A stretch of DNA of 15,025 bases from Candidatus Neomicrothrix sp. UBA4742 (GTDB lineage: Bacteria > Actinomycetota > Acidimicrobiia > Acidimicrobiales > Acidimicrobilacustridaceae), in assembly GCA_002403895.1 (NCBI GenBank), contig DHIQ01000132.1, positions 1 to 15,025 on the forward strand. Direction: 5' to 3'. Below, one piece after another: positions 1 through 7,865 of the stretch; the stretch's first letter is position 1, and each line of letters begins with the position of its first letter. The notes beneath the pieces were generated by a model that was given only the letters and a program-made list of their open reading frames with translations, was not told the origin of the DNA and did no database searches. Both the position numbers and the translations under genes were made by a program.

Positions 1-43
1 GGAACACACCGCCAGCCCGACCAATCAACACCTTTTCCGACGA

Positions 44-90
44 ATCTCTGAAGGCGAATCGACACCTGATGTCGGTAGAGCTTCAGAGAT
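44..90. repeat. Nested inverted repeat (two stacked stems)
   Basis: Positions 44-53 (ATCTCTGAAG) are the exact reverse complement of 81-90 (CTTCAGAGAT). Between them a second perfect stem, CGACA at 60-64 with TGTCG at 70-74, closes a 5-nt loop. The whole element could fold as a two-tier hairpin or cruciform. It ends 16 nt beyond the stop of the possible reverse-strand gene at 106-300, so it could be that gene's terminator, but no T-tract follows on either strand. Apart from this element and the small reverse-strand ORF, I see nothing definable in the first 426 bases. Confidence 0.45.
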
Positions 91-105
91 CCCGGCTTGA
101 GGGCG

Positions 106-300
106 CTAGCGGAGCTCGGGGGTGAGGGGGATGCACCGGGCATGGTCGGCCTCCACGTGCGAGGCGAACTGGTACGGAAGATTGCTGACATCGCCCACCG
201 CGCTCCACGTCTCGCACTTGAGGCAGAGGATGAAGCCGAGTGGACCGCCGTCGATCCGACGGAAGAATGCTGTCACCTCTCGATTTCGGCTGCGTTTCAC
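106..300 (-). CDS. Small hypothetical protein, possible Cys/His metal-binding
   Basis: This is a 64-residue reading frame starting at GTG (300) and ending at TAG (106-108). I do not recognise the family. Support for coding is its codon use, since most third positions are G or C as in the neighbouring genes. It also has a plausible metal-ligand pattern: a CxxC pair in its middle (CLKC), then two histidines in a SHVEADH stretch and a final Cys. The N-terminus is basic. Against it, there is no Shine-Dalgarno sequence and no TANNNT hexamer upstream of the GTG, and no other start lies upstream before an in-frame stop. It is divergent from the phosphoesterase gene at 436. Its opposite-strand partners look like shadows. 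Confidence 0.4.
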   Translation of the reverse strand: MKRSRNREVTAFFRRIDGGPLGFILCLKCETWSAVGDVSNLPYQFASHVEADHARCIPLTPELR

Positions 301-422
301 AGGACAAGTTGACCGCGATCTCGGCCGTTCCCGCCTGAGGCAATCGGCCCTTTGCGATGATGCCGCTCAGTAGCCCTTCGGTGGGAGCCGAGGCGTCCCC
401 CAACCGACGGACACCGGCGTCC

Positions 423-428
423 TAAGGT
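423..428 (+). promoter_or_regulatory. Putative -10 element TAAGGT for a leaderless mRNA
   Basis: TAAGGT ends 7 nt before the ATG at 436 and matches the TANNNT pattern seen before several other genes here. Transcription would then begin at or beside the start codon. The AAGG within it could instead serve as a weak Shine-Dalgarno sequence 8 nt from the ATG. Both readings favour ATG 436 over the GTG at 427, which lies inside the hexamer. Confidence 0.4.
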
Positions 429-435
429 GTTGCGA

Positions 436-1836
436 ATGGGGGAGCGGTTCGAGGTTTCGCGCCGGGGGTTCCTGACCGGCGCGTCGACCGCGGCGGCCCT
501 GGTGGCGCTGGAGGGTTGTACGGGCTCGACGTCGGGGGGAGGCGCAGGGGTTTCGGGCTCGACGATGGAGGACGTCCCCACCAGCGTGCCCCGGCTAGCC
601 GGTCAGCGGCCGGACCCGAGCCAGGCCGCGGGCACGAACCTGATCCCCGAGATCCAACACATCGTCGTGGTCATGCAGGAGAACCATTCTTACGACAGCT
701 ACTTCGGCATGCTCGGTCGAGGCGATGGCTTCACGCTCGATGATCAGGGCAAGCCCACCGCCACCAACGCCGATGCCGACGGCAACGAGGTCCGGGCGTT
801 CCACATGGCCAACACCTGCCAGGCTCACACCGTCACCCAGAACTGGAACTCCACCCACCTGCAATGGAACAACGGCGCCATGGATGGCTTTGTCCGTACC
901 AGCAAAGCGGCCGGCATGGGCTACTGGGACGGCACCGACATCCCCTTCTACTACGGCCTGGCCCAGGCGTTCCCGGTGTGTGATCGCTGGTTCGCCTCGT
1001 GCATGGGCCAGACCTACCCGAACCGACGGTTCCTGTTCTGCGGCTCGGCCCTCGGGAGCATCAACACCATCGGCCAGACTGACCTACCGGCGCCCAAGAA
1101 CGGCACCATTGTCGAGGCGCTCAACCGCAACGGCATCTCCTGGCGGGACTACAACCATCCCTTCCCGTCGCTGCTGCTGTTCGCCTCGGTGTTTCAGGCC
1201 AACATCGACAAATGCCCGCCCATCGAAACGTTCTTCACCGACGCTGCGGCGGGCAAGCTGCCGTCGGTCTGCTTCGTCGAGTCCGACGGGACGACCACCA
1301 GCGAGGAGGACCCCCAGGACATCTCCATGGGTGAGGCCTTCACGGCCCGGGTGGTCAACGCGGTCATGCACGGTCCCAACTGGGCCAAGACCGTACTGGT
1401 GTTCTGCTACGACGAGCACGGTGGCTACTACGACCACGTGGCACCGCCGACCGCCGTGCCGCCCGACGACATCGCTCCCATCCTCACCGTGCACCCTGGC
1501 GAGCACCTGACCGGCCTGCCGGCCCTGTTGCCGGGTGACTACGCCCGCTACGGGTTCCGGGTGCCGGCGGTGGTGGTGTCGCCCTATGCCCGCCCCGACC
1601 ACGTGTCGCACGTGGTGCGCGACCAGACCTCAATCCTGAGCCTGATCGAGCACGCGTTCAATCTGCCGGCGCTCACCAATCGGGACGGAGCGGCTGACAA
1701 CCTGCTCGAGTGCCTCGACCATTCCAGCCCACCGGCCTTCCTCATGCCGCCAAACCTGCCGGCCCCGAAGAACACGACCGGTTTGCCACTGTGCACTCCC
1801 GGCCAGCCGGGCCCCATCCCCAACCCGCAGGGCTAG
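436..1836 (+). CDS. Tat-exported phosphoesterase, phospholipase C/acid phosphatase family
   Basis: This is a 466-residue secreted or lipid-anchored phosphoesterase (PF04185), predicted to hydrolyse phosphodiester or phosphomonoester bonds outside the cytoplasmic membrane. The N-terminus is a twin-arginine signal: SRRGFL at residues 8-13, a short Ala-rich core, and a possible lipobox LEGC ending at Cys28. A Gly/Ser-rich linker follows. The catalytic domain shows the family landmarks: QENHSYDSYFG (metal ligands around E82/N83), a WNNGAMDGF segment, a QTYPNRR segment, and YDEHGGYYDHV near residues 325-335 with acidic and His ligands. It lacks the extra C-terminal domains of longer phospholipases C and ends in a Pro-rich tail. 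The start could be GTG 427 (three residues longer); ATG 436 has better upstream spacing. Substrate is unknown; the family includes phospholipases C and acid phosphatases. Confidence 0.9.
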   Translation: MGERFEVSRRGFLTGASTAAALVALEGCTGSTSGGGAGVSGSTMEDVPTSVPRLAGQRPDPSQAAGTNLIPEIQHIVVVMQENHSYDSYFGMLGRGDGFTLDDQGKPTATNADADGNEVRAFHMANTCQAHTVTQNWNSTHLQWNNGAMDGFVRTSKAAGMGYWDGTDIPFYYGLAQAFPVCDRWFASCMGQTYPNRRFLFCGSALGSINTIGQTDLPAPKNGTIVEALNRNGISWRDYNHPFPSLLLFASVFQANIDKCPPIETFFTDAAAGKLPSVCFVESDGTTTSEEDPQDISMGEAFTARVVNAVMHGPNWAKTVLVFCYDEHGGYYDHVAPPTAVPPDDIAPILTVHPGEHLTGLPALLPGDYARYGFRVPAVVVSPYARPDHVSHVVRDQTSILSLIEHAFNLPALTNRDGAADNLLECLDHSSPPAFLMPPNLPAPKNTTGLPLCTPGQPGPIPNPQG

Positions 1837-1879
1837 GCGACCGTCCGGATTGAGTTCCGATCGACCGGCAACGACCAAC

Positions 1880-1885
1880 TACCGT
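1880..1885 (+). promoter_or_regulatory. Putative -10 element TACCGT upstream of lysS
   Basis: TACCGT lies 10 nt before the lysS ATG, slightly further than the 6-8 nt seen for other genes here, so a leader of a few bases is possible. No Shine-Dalgarno sequence and no clear -35 hexamer are visible in the 59-nt gap after the phosphoesterase gene. Confidence 0.35.
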
Positions 1886-1895
1886 CGCGGTCCTG

Positions 1896-3470
1896 ATGAG
1901 TGACGACGAGATTCCCGAAGGCGAACCGGCGGAACCGGCAGAACCGTCCGAGAGCCTCGCCGACATCCGTTCCCAGCGGCTGGCCAAGTTGGATCGACTC
2001 CGGACCGAGGGGCTCACGCCGTATCCTTACCGCTTCGACCGTGACCGCACCCTCGCCGAGTTACGAGCCGAGTTCGGCCACCTCGAGCCCGGCGAGGAGA
2101 CCGAGGTCGAGGTACAAGTGGCGGGGCGGGTCATGCTCAAGCGCGAGCAGGGTCGCCTGACCTTCGTCACCCTGCGAGACCGCGACGGCGAGGTGCAACT
2201 GTTCGTGTCTCAGGGCGTACTGGGCAGAGAGGACTTCGCCGCGTTCAACGACCTCGACCTGGGGGACTGGCTCGGCGTGTGCGGCACGGTCATGACCACT
2301 CGCAAGGGCGAGCTGTCGGTCAAGGTCTTCAGCCACCTGCTGCTGGCCAAGGCCCTGCGACCCCTCCCCGACAAGTGGAAGGGTCTCAGTGAGGTCGACA
2401 CCCGCTACCGCCAGCGCTATGTGGACCTGATCGTCAACGAGGAGGCCCGGGCCACGTTCGTGATTCGCACCAAGGCGGTCCAGGCCCTGCGTGACCGACT
2501 ACGGGATCGGGGCTACCTCGAAGTGGAAACCCCCGTCCTCAGCCTCATCCAGGGTGGGGCGACGGCGCGGCCGTTCGTGACCCACTACAACGCGCTCGAC
2601 CTCGACACCTACCTGCGGATCGCCCTGGAGCTGCCGCTCAAGCGGCTCATCGTGGGCGGCATGGAAAAGGTGTTCGAGATCGGCCGGGTGTTCCGCAACG
2701 AGGGCATCGACACCCGCCACAACCCCGAGTTCACCATGTTGGAGAGCTACGAGGCGTTCGTCGACTACACCGACATGATGGACCTGGTCGAGGAGCTCAT
2801 CTCCTCGGCCGCCGAGGCCGCCATCGGGACAACTACCGTCGTGGTCAGAGGCGAAGAGATCAGCCTCGCCCCGCCCTACCGGCGGGCCACCATGATCGAG
2901 CTCATCCGCGAGCACGTGGGGGTTGAGGTCCACCCTTCGATGTCGGTGGAGGAGTTGCACGCCGTGCTCGACGGGCTCGGCCTCGGTTACGACCCGGCAT
3001 GGGGCCCGGGGCGGCTCGTCAGCGAGCTCTACGACGGGCGCATCGAGCCACTGCTGATCGAGCCCACCTTCGTGCTCGATTACCCCCGAGAGATCTCCCC
3101 GCTGGCGAAGCCCCATCGCGAGGATCCGCATCTCGTCGAGCGTTTCGAGCTCATCGTGGGCGGACGCGAGCTGGCCAACGCCTACAGCGAACTGAACGAC
3201 CCGGTCGACCAGCTCGCCCGCTTCCGAGGCGAGGCAGCCCTCAAGGCGGCCGGTGACCCCGAGGCTGGTGATGTGGACCTCGACTACGTGCGGGCGCTCG
3301 AATACGGGATGCCGCCAGCGGGCGGGATGGGCATGGGCATCGACCGACTGACCATGCTGTTGGCCCAGGTCGAATCCATCCGCGAAGTCATCCTCTTTCC
3401 GACGCTGCGGCCCGAGGTTGGCCTGGACGAGAGCGAGTTCCGCACCGCGTCCGAAACCGACGGGGACTGA
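1896..3470 (+). CDS. lysS: Lysine--tRNA ligase, class II
   Basis: This is a 524-residue lysyl-tRNA synthetase that charges tRNA-Lys in the cytoplasm using ATP. An acidic N-terminal tail rich in Glu-Pro-Ala repeats (about residues 1-25) precedes the OB-fold anticodon-binding domain (about 65-165). The class II core follows: RYRQRYVDL at the junction, a VETPVL motif 1 region, motif 2 FRNEGIDTRHNPEF (residues 266-279), and motif 3 GMGMGIDRL (477-485), then the family's closing ILFPTLRPE. Length and order are normal for a full enzyme, so this is not an EpmA-like truncated paralogue. The MprF/LysX-like gene begins 4 nt after the TGA, so the two are probably co-transcribed and translationally coupled. 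In mycobacterial LysX these two activities are fused in one protein, in the opposite order. Confidence 0.97.
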   Translation: MSDDEIPEGEPAEPAEPSESLADIRSQRLAKLDRLRTEGLTPYPYRFDRDRTLAELRAEFGHLEPGEETEVEVQVAGRVMLKREQGRLTFVTLRDRDGEVQLFVSQGVLGREDFAAFNDLDLGDWLGVCGTVMTTRKGELSVKVFSHLLLAKALRPLPDKWKGLSEVDTRYRQRYVDLIVNEEARATFVIRTKAVQALRDRLRDRGYLEVETPVLSLIQGGATARPFVTHYNALDLDTYLRIALELPLKRLIVGGMEKVFEIGRVFRNEGIDTRHNPEFTMLESYEAFVDYTDMMDLVEELISSAAEAAIGTTTVVVRGEEISLAPPYRRATMIELIREHVGVEVHPSMSVEELHAVLDGLGLGYDPAWGPGRLVSELYDGRIEPLLIEPTFVLDYPREISPLAKPHREDPHLVERFELIVGGRELANAYSELNDPVDQLARFRGEAALKAAGDPEAGDVDLDYVRALEYGMPPAGGMGMGIDRLTMLLAQVESIREVILFPTLRPEVGLDESEFRTASETDGD

Positions 3471-3474
3471 CGCC

Positions 3475-5184
3475 GTGCGCCACACCTCGCTCCGGGCAAG
3501 AACGGTGGGCTACCTCACCGCCCTCGGCGGCATCCTGCTCATCGCCTCGACCCTGCCGTTCCTGCCCGAGCGGATCGAGGACTTCTCCCAGCTGGTCGTC
3601 CAGTCGTTCGGCTTCCGGGTGACCGGGCATGTCGTGTCGCTGATCGTGGGCGTAATGTTGCTGTTTCTGGCCGGCCAGCTGGGGAGGCGGAAGCACCGGG
3701 CGTGGCAGGTGGCCATCGTCTTGTTCGGCATCAGCCTGATCGTGAATCTGGCCCGCCTCGACCGGTTCGTCTCGATCGCCTTTTCCGCGATCATGCTGGT
3801 CCTGCTACTGGTGACGTCGAGCGAGTTCCAAGCACCGCCGGATCCGCCGACGCTGTTCCAGCTCTTCCGGTTCGTGCCGCTCTACCTGGCCAGCGTGGTG
3901 GCCTACGGAACCGTCTATCTCGTCTTGTTGCGCAATCGCACGACACCCGACCTGACGATGGGCCGAACGCTCGACACCGTCCTGAGCGGCATGATCGGCC
4001 TCCCCGGCGCCTACACGTTCCAGAGCGAGTTCTTCGAACGGGTGTTACGGGTCTCGCTACTAGGCCTGAGCTTCGCCGGGGTCATCATCGCTCTGGCCCT
4101 GCTCTTCCGCCCCATCGTGGCCCGACCCCAGCAGGAGACCGGTGCCTGGGACCATGCCAGCCGGCTGGTCCACACCTACGGAACCGACACCCTGGCCTAC
4201 TTCGCCCTGCGCGACGACAAGAGCTTCTTCTTCTCCTCCGACGGCGAGGCGATGATCGCCTACACCTACATCGGCCGCTACGCCTTGGCCTCCGGCGACC
4301 CGATCGGCCGTCCTCAGTCCCTTGATCTGGTCATCGACGAGTTCTTGAACATGTGCCACCGGCGGGCATGGGGGGTGGCGTTCCTAGCCGTACTGGAATC
4401 CGAACGGGATCGATACGTCGACCGGGGCCTGCACACCTTCTATCTCGGCGATGAAGCGGTGGTGGACTGCCGGGGGTTCAGTCTCAAGGGCAAGAAGTGG
4501 AAGAGCATCCGCCAATCAGCCCAACGGGTGGAACGCACCTACCACTACGAGTTCCTGGCCGAGACGGACGCGTCACCGGAACTGATCGCCGAGCTCAATG
4601 CCCTGAGCGCCAAGTGGCGGGGGAAGGCGCCCGAACGGGGCTTCACCATGAGCCTCAGCCATGACGTCGACGGGACCAACCCTGACTTCCGCCTGTGCGT
4701 CGCTCTCGACGAGCAGGGCAAACCCGGCGGTTTCCTGCGGATCATCCCGATCTTCTCGGGGGAGCAGGGCTACACCCTCGACCTGATGCGGCGCGATCCG
4801 GACACACCCAATGGCATGACCGAGTTTTTGCTGACCCGGACGGTGATGCACCTCGACGAGCTGGGCTACACGCGACTGTCGATGAATTTCGCGGTGTGGG
4901 GCCGTCTCTTCTACGAGGAGATGCACTACACGTTGCCCCAGCGAGCGTTCAAGCGAGTCCTCGAGCTCGTGAATCCCTTTTACCAAATCAAGTCCCTGAA
5001 GATGTTCAATCAACGCTTCTACCCGGAGTGGGTGCCCCGGGTCATTGTCTACGACGATGCTCGGGCGCTGCCCCGGGTGGGTCTGCTCTACGGCGGGGTC
5101 GAGGGTTTCCTGTCGGTGCCGGTCATCGGGCGGTACTTCCTGCCCCGGACCGTCTCCCACGAAAAACCCCGAGCCGACCACTAG
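3475..5184 (+). CDS. MprF/LysX-like membrane lysyltransferase (DUF2156)
   Basis: This 569-residue protein is predicted to transfer an aminoacyl group, probably lysine from lysyl-tRNA, to phosphatidylglycerol. That would reduce membrane negative charge and give resistance to cationic peptides. The N-terminal ~215 residues contain about six hydrophobic segments (roughly 11-29, 47-68, 76-113 as two helices, 133-150, 192-213). The cytoplasmic LPG-synthase domain spans about 223-545, with LysX-like hallmarks LAYFALRDDKSFFFSSDG, ASGDPIG and MRRDPDTPNGMTEFLL (starting at residue 438). The start is GTG 3475, 4 nt after the lysS stop; an in-frame GTG at 3418 would overlap lysS and add 19 residues that do not fit the family. 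The protein is shorter than full MprF because the N-terminal flippase part is reduced. Lysine as donor is inferred from the neighbouring lysS. Confidence 0.88.
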   Translation: MRHTSLRARTVGYLTALGGILLIASTLPFLPERIEDFSQLVVQSFGFRVTGHVVSLIVGVMLLFLAGQLGRRKHRAWQVAIVLFGISLIVNLARLDRFVSIAFSAIMLVLLLVTSSEFQAPPDPPTLFQLFRFVPLYLASVVAYGTVYLVLLRNRTTPDLTMGRTLDTVLSGMIGLPGAYTFQSEFFERVLRVSLLGLSFAGVIIALALLFRPIVARPQQETGAWDHASRLVHTYGTDTLAYFALRDDKSFFFSSDGEAMIAYTYIGRYALASGDPIGRPQSLDLVIDEFLNMCHRRAWGVAFLAVLESERDRYVDRGLHTFYLGDEAVVDCRGFSLKGKKWKSIRQSAQRVERTYHYEFLAETDASPELIAELNALSAKWRGKAPERGFTMSLSHDVDGTNPDFRLCVALDEQGKPGGFLRIIPIFSGEQGYTLDLMRRDPDTPNGMTEFLLTRTVMHLDELGYTRLSMNFAVWGRLFYEEMHYTLPQRAFKRVLELVNPFYQIKSLKMFNQRFYPEWVPRVIVYDDARALPRVGLLYGGVEGFLSVPVIGRYFLPRTVSHEKPRADH

Positions 5185-5187
5185 CGT
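5182..5187 (+). promoter_or_regulatory. Putative -10 element TAGCGT, overlaps upstream TAG stop
   Basis: TAGCGT ends 7 nt before the ATG at 5195. Its first three bases are the TAG stop codon of the DUF2156 gene. No Shine-Dalgarno sequence precedes the ATG, so a leaderless transcript is likely. No convincing -35 hexamer is seen. Confidence 0.5.
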
Positions 5188-5194
5188 CTTCGTC

Positions 5195-5896
5195 ATGTGC
5201 GGCCGCTTCGTCTCCGCCTCGCCTCCGGACCAGATCGCCCGGTACTTCGACGCGGTCCCTGACGGGGAGCGGACGCTCGAGCCCAGCTACAACGTCGCTC
5301 CCAGCAATGACGTCTACGCCGTGCTGAGCGACGGTGGGGTACGCAAGCTGGAGACGTTGCACTGGGGCCTGGTCCCGTTCTGGGCCAAGGATCCCAGCGT
5401 CGGCAACCGGATGATCAACGCCAGGGCTGAAACCCTGGCCGACAAGCCCGCCTACCGCCGGGCCTTCCGCAAGCGACGCTGCATCATCCCCGCCGACGGC
5501 TTCTATGAGTGGCAGAAGATCCCCGGGCAGAAGCACAAGCAGCCGATGTTCATGCACCGGGCCGACGGGGAGCCGATGGCCTTCGCCGGGTTGTGGGAGG
5601 TATGGCGACCCAAGGAGCGCCCCGAAGAGGAACTCCACTCCTGCACGATCATCACGGGCCTGCCCAACGAGAAGGTCGCCCCCGTGCACGACCGCATGCC
5701 GGTCATTCTGCCCGCCACCACCTGGGATCAGTGGCTGTCTCCGGAGGTCGACGATGTCGATCTGCTGGGCTCGTTCCTCGTCCCGGCGCCGTCGTCGCTC
5801 ATCGATCTGTACCCCGTGAGCACCGAGGTGAACAGCGTACGGAACAAGGGTGCCTCCCTCATGGAACGGGTGGACCCCGAGGCGGCTTCTCCTTGA
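5195..5896 (+). CDS. SRAP/HMCES-family abasic-site DNA-protein crosslinking protein
   Basis: This 233-residue protein is of the YedK/HMCES family. Members form a thiazolidine bond between the N-terminal cysteine and abasic sites in single-stranded DNA, shielding them during replication. The sequence starts MCGRF, so Cys2 becomes the N-terminal residue after Met removal, which fixes the start at 5195 and rules out the longer frame beginning at 5045. The other active-site positions are present: N75 in INARAET, E105 in GFYEW, and H165 in VHDRMPVIL. Length is typical. The gene begins 10 nt after the DUF2156 stop with its own -10-like hexamer, and its TGA overlaps the proposed TTG start of the DUF2079 gene. 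I see no LexA-type operator upstream, so SOS control is not supported. Confidence 0.95.
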   Translation: MCGRFVSASPPDQIARYFDAVPDGERTLEPSYNVAPSNDVYAVLSDGGVRKLETLHWGLVPFWAKDPSVGNRMINARAETLADKPAYRRAFRKRRCIIPADGFYEWQKIPGQKHKQPMFMHRADGEPMAFAGLWEVWRPKERPEEELHSCTIITGLPNEKVAPVHDRMPVILPATTWDQWLSPEVDDVDLLGSFLVPAPSSLIDLYPVSTEVNSVRNKGASLMERVDPEAASP

Positions 5897-7419
5897 CCGT
5901 CACCTTCCGCCGGCGGGTGGACAACATCATTCTGCGCTGGCAGGGGAGGCTGGACGGTGACGGTGCCGATCGCCTCGCCCCGTACCTCGTCGCTGGGGCC
6001 CTGTTCGTCGTGCTGTTGCTGTTGTCCGTTGCCCAGGCTCGCTCGCTGGACGGGACGCCGGATCTGGCGGCCTACACCCAGGCGGCGTGGTCCATCCGCC
6101 ACGGGTTCGCCCCCGTCGCCACCGTCACCACCGGCAGCAACATCTTCGCTGCCCAGGGGGCCGCGATCTTCTACCCCTTGGCCCAGGCGTCGCGCCTGGT
6201 GCCGAGCATCCCGCTGCTGCTGACCGTGCAATCCGCGGCGCTGGCCTTCGCCGTCGTGCCGCTGTGGCGGGTCTGTCGCCGTCTGGCCAATCTACGCAGC
6301 GGAGCATCGTTGCTCGTGTTGTTGGTCTATGCCCTGTATCCCATCGTCCAGACCCTCAACCTGGACGGCTTCCGCCCCGAGACGCTGGCCTTGCCGTTCC
6401 TCATCGGCGCCGGGTACTTCGGGCTGACCCAGCATTGGCGACGCTTCGCGGCCTGCTGCCTGATCGCCATGCTGTGCCGGGCCGATCTCGGCTTGGCGGT
6501 GGCCGGGCTCGGCGTGCTGGTGATGGTCCAGGGGTACCGACGCCGCGGCGGCATCGCCGTCGGCGTCGGGCTGGTGTGGGCGTTCGGGTTCCTGTTGATC
6601 GTCCAGCCCCACGTGGGCTCGGAGGTCTCGCAACTCCAGGCCTATGCCGCCTACGGCTCGACGCCGTGGTCGGTCCTCTGGGGGATGCTCACCAACCCGC
6701 TGGTCGTGCTCAACCACGTGTTCTCACACGAGAACTTCCAGCTGTTGGTGTACCTGTTCGCCCCCGTGCTCTTCCTCCCGTTCTTGTCGCCCCGGTACCT
6801 CCTGCCGGTGGTCCCGCTTCAGTTGATCTACCTTGCCGGAGATGTCGCGCCAGCCACGCGCTACGGACCGCAAGCGGTGGCCATCACCGCCTTCATCTTC
6901 ATGGCCACTCCGCAAGGCCTGAGCCGGTTGGGGCGGCGCAACGTCGAGAAGGTCACCCTCGATCGACGGTTCCTCATCACCATGACCGTGGCGGCCCTGT
7001 CGTTCTTCGTACTCTACGGGCCGAGTTCGCCGTACAGCCACCCGTGGGCGTGGGGGAGCCAGGACGCGGCCGATGGGGCCCGACTCGACGCCCGCGACGG
7101 CACCGACGTCGACGCCCGGGTTCGAGCCTCTGAGTCGATGTTGACGCTGATGGCCGAGCGCCGCATCCTCTTTCGGCTCGAGGTGGGCTCCGGACTCGGC
7201 CCCGCCCCCGACGCGGAGGCAGCGGCCACCGATGTCGACGTGATCATCATCGACCGCCGCGAGTTCGGCGCTGTCGGCGCTGTCGGCGCTGTGGACGGTC
7301 TCGACGGGCCCGTCGGGCCGATCGACCGGGCCCGCGAGCGCACGTTCGAGGCGAGCTTGACGGCCCTGGGCTTCCACCTCGTGGCCGACGCTCAGGACAT
7401 CGTGGTCCTGCGTCGATGA
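5893..7419 (+). CDS. DUF2079 polytopic membrane protein
   Basis: This is a membrane protein of about 508 residues matching DUF2079, a family with an architecture like GT-C glycosyltransferases; no reaction is established. After a basic N-terminus and a first hydrophobic segment (about 31-47) comes the family's acidic loop motif DLAAYTQAAWSIRHGF (starting at D57), then about eight to nine more hydrophobic segments. The NLDGFRPETLALP and CRADLGLAVAGLG segments also align with the family pattern. Some usual charged positions look altered. The C-terminal ~170 residues are soluble and Asp/Ala/Gly-rich, with a GAVGAVGAV repeat. The start is uncertain: TTG 5893 overlaps the preceding TGA as TTGA, while GTG 5917 is the alternative. 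The frame is open back to 5509, but that part is a shadow of the SRAP gene. Confidence 0.82.
   Translation: MTVTFRRRVDNIILRWQGRLDGDGADRLAPYLVAGALFVVLLLLSVAQARSLDGTPDLAAYTQAAWSIRHGFAPVATVTTGSNIFAAQGAAIFYPLAQASRLVPSIPLLLTVQSAALAFAVVPLWRVCRRLANLRSGASLLVLLVYALYPIVQTLNLDGFRPETLALPFLIGAGYFGLTQHWRRFAACCLIAMLCRADLGLAVAGLGVLVMVQGYRRRGGIAVGVGLVWAFGFLLIVQPHVGSEVSQLQAYAAYGSTPWSVLWGMLTNPLVVLNHVFSHENFQLLVYLFAPVLFLPFLSPRYLLPVVPLQLIYLAGDVAPATRYGPQAVAITAFIFMATPQGLSRLGRRNVEKVTLDRRFLITMTVAALSFFVLYGPSSPYSHPWAWGSQDAADGARLDARDGTDVDARVRASESMLTLMAERRILFRLEVGSGLGPAPDAEAAATDVDVIIIDRREFGAVGAVGAVDGLDGPVGPIDRARERTFEASLTALGFHLVADAQDIVVLRR
7266..7292 (+). repeat. Three perfect tandem copies of CGGCGCTGT
   Basis: A 9-bp unit is repeated exactly three times inside the DUF2079 gene and encodes a GAV tripeptide repeat. 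Being a multiple of three, copy-number change would alter the protein without a frameshift. It lies in the soluble C-terminal domain. Confidence 0.8.
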
Positions 7420-7431
7420 CCCGTCGTCGGC

Positions 7432-7857
7432 TCAGTCGATGACGAACTGGTTATGGCCGGCGTCGCGCAAGGCTTCACGTAGCTTCTGGGCCGCGGCGTC
7501 GAGCTGCATCGGGTCGACGTCCACCGCCGCGTTGGCGAAGTCGAGGTCGTGCACGCCCCGGATAGGCACCAGATGGATGTGGCAGTGCGGGACCTCCAGC
7601 CCGGCGACCATGAAGCCGACCTTGACCGGATCGAACGCCGTTTGCTGCGCCCGCCCGATGGTGTGAGACACCCTCATCAGATGGTGGGCCAAGTCGGGCG
7701 GAAGATCGATCCAGTGATCGATCTCGACAATGGGGACGACGAGCGTGTGGCCTGGCTGCAACGGATTGATCGACAGGAACGCCACGCAGAACTCATCGCG
7801 CCACACGAATCGGCCGGGGAGCTCGCCCTCGATGATGCGCGTGAACAAGGTCGCCAT
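7432..7857 (-). CDS. HIT-family nucleotide hydrolase/transferase
   Basis: This 141-residue histidine-triad protein acts on phosphoramidate or phosphoanhydride bonds of nucleotides, for example AMP-lysine, Ap4A-like or adenylyl-sulfate substrates. The HIT motif is H91-C-H93-I-H95-L-V, matching HxHxHxx. Upstream are the usual NPLQPGHTLVVP segment (residues 31-42) and an early FTRIIEGELPGRFVW strand. Start ATG 7857 gives MATLF, and a TACGAT hexamer lies 8 nt upstream. An in-frame ATG at 7878 would add seven residues and cross the divergent promoter, so it is less likely. It is the only well-supported reverse-strand gene, converging on DUF2079 with a 12-nt gap and diverging from the phosphatidyltransferase with a 24-bp gap. 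Hint-type proteins can hydrolyse lysyl-AMP, but a link to LysRS is speculation. Confidence 0.93.
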   Translation of the reverse strand: MATLFTRIIEGELPGRFVWRDEFCVAFLSINPLQPGHTLVVPIVEIDHWIDLPPDLAHHLMRVSHTIGRAQQTAFDPVKVGFMVAGLEVPHCHIHLVPIRGVHDLDFANAAVDVDPMQLDAAAQKLREALRDAGHNQFVID

Positions 7858-7865
7858 GGCAGGGG

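Noticed and set aside
2499..3485. Reverse-strand open frame of 328 codons opposite lysS
   Set aside because: It is antisense to the LysRS catalytic core, has shadow-type composition, and lacks its own promoter or start signals.
5045..5194. Upstream extension of the SRAP frame to 5045
   Set aside because: SRAP proteins need Cys at position 2; MCGRF at 5195 satisfies this, and the extension is a shadow of the DUF2156 gene.
7412..7443. Repeated GTCGATGAC at the convergent ends of DUF2079 and HIT genes
   Set aside because: It is a direct, not inverted, repeat of 9 bp, so it does not make a terminator; one copy is coding and chance similarity is likely.
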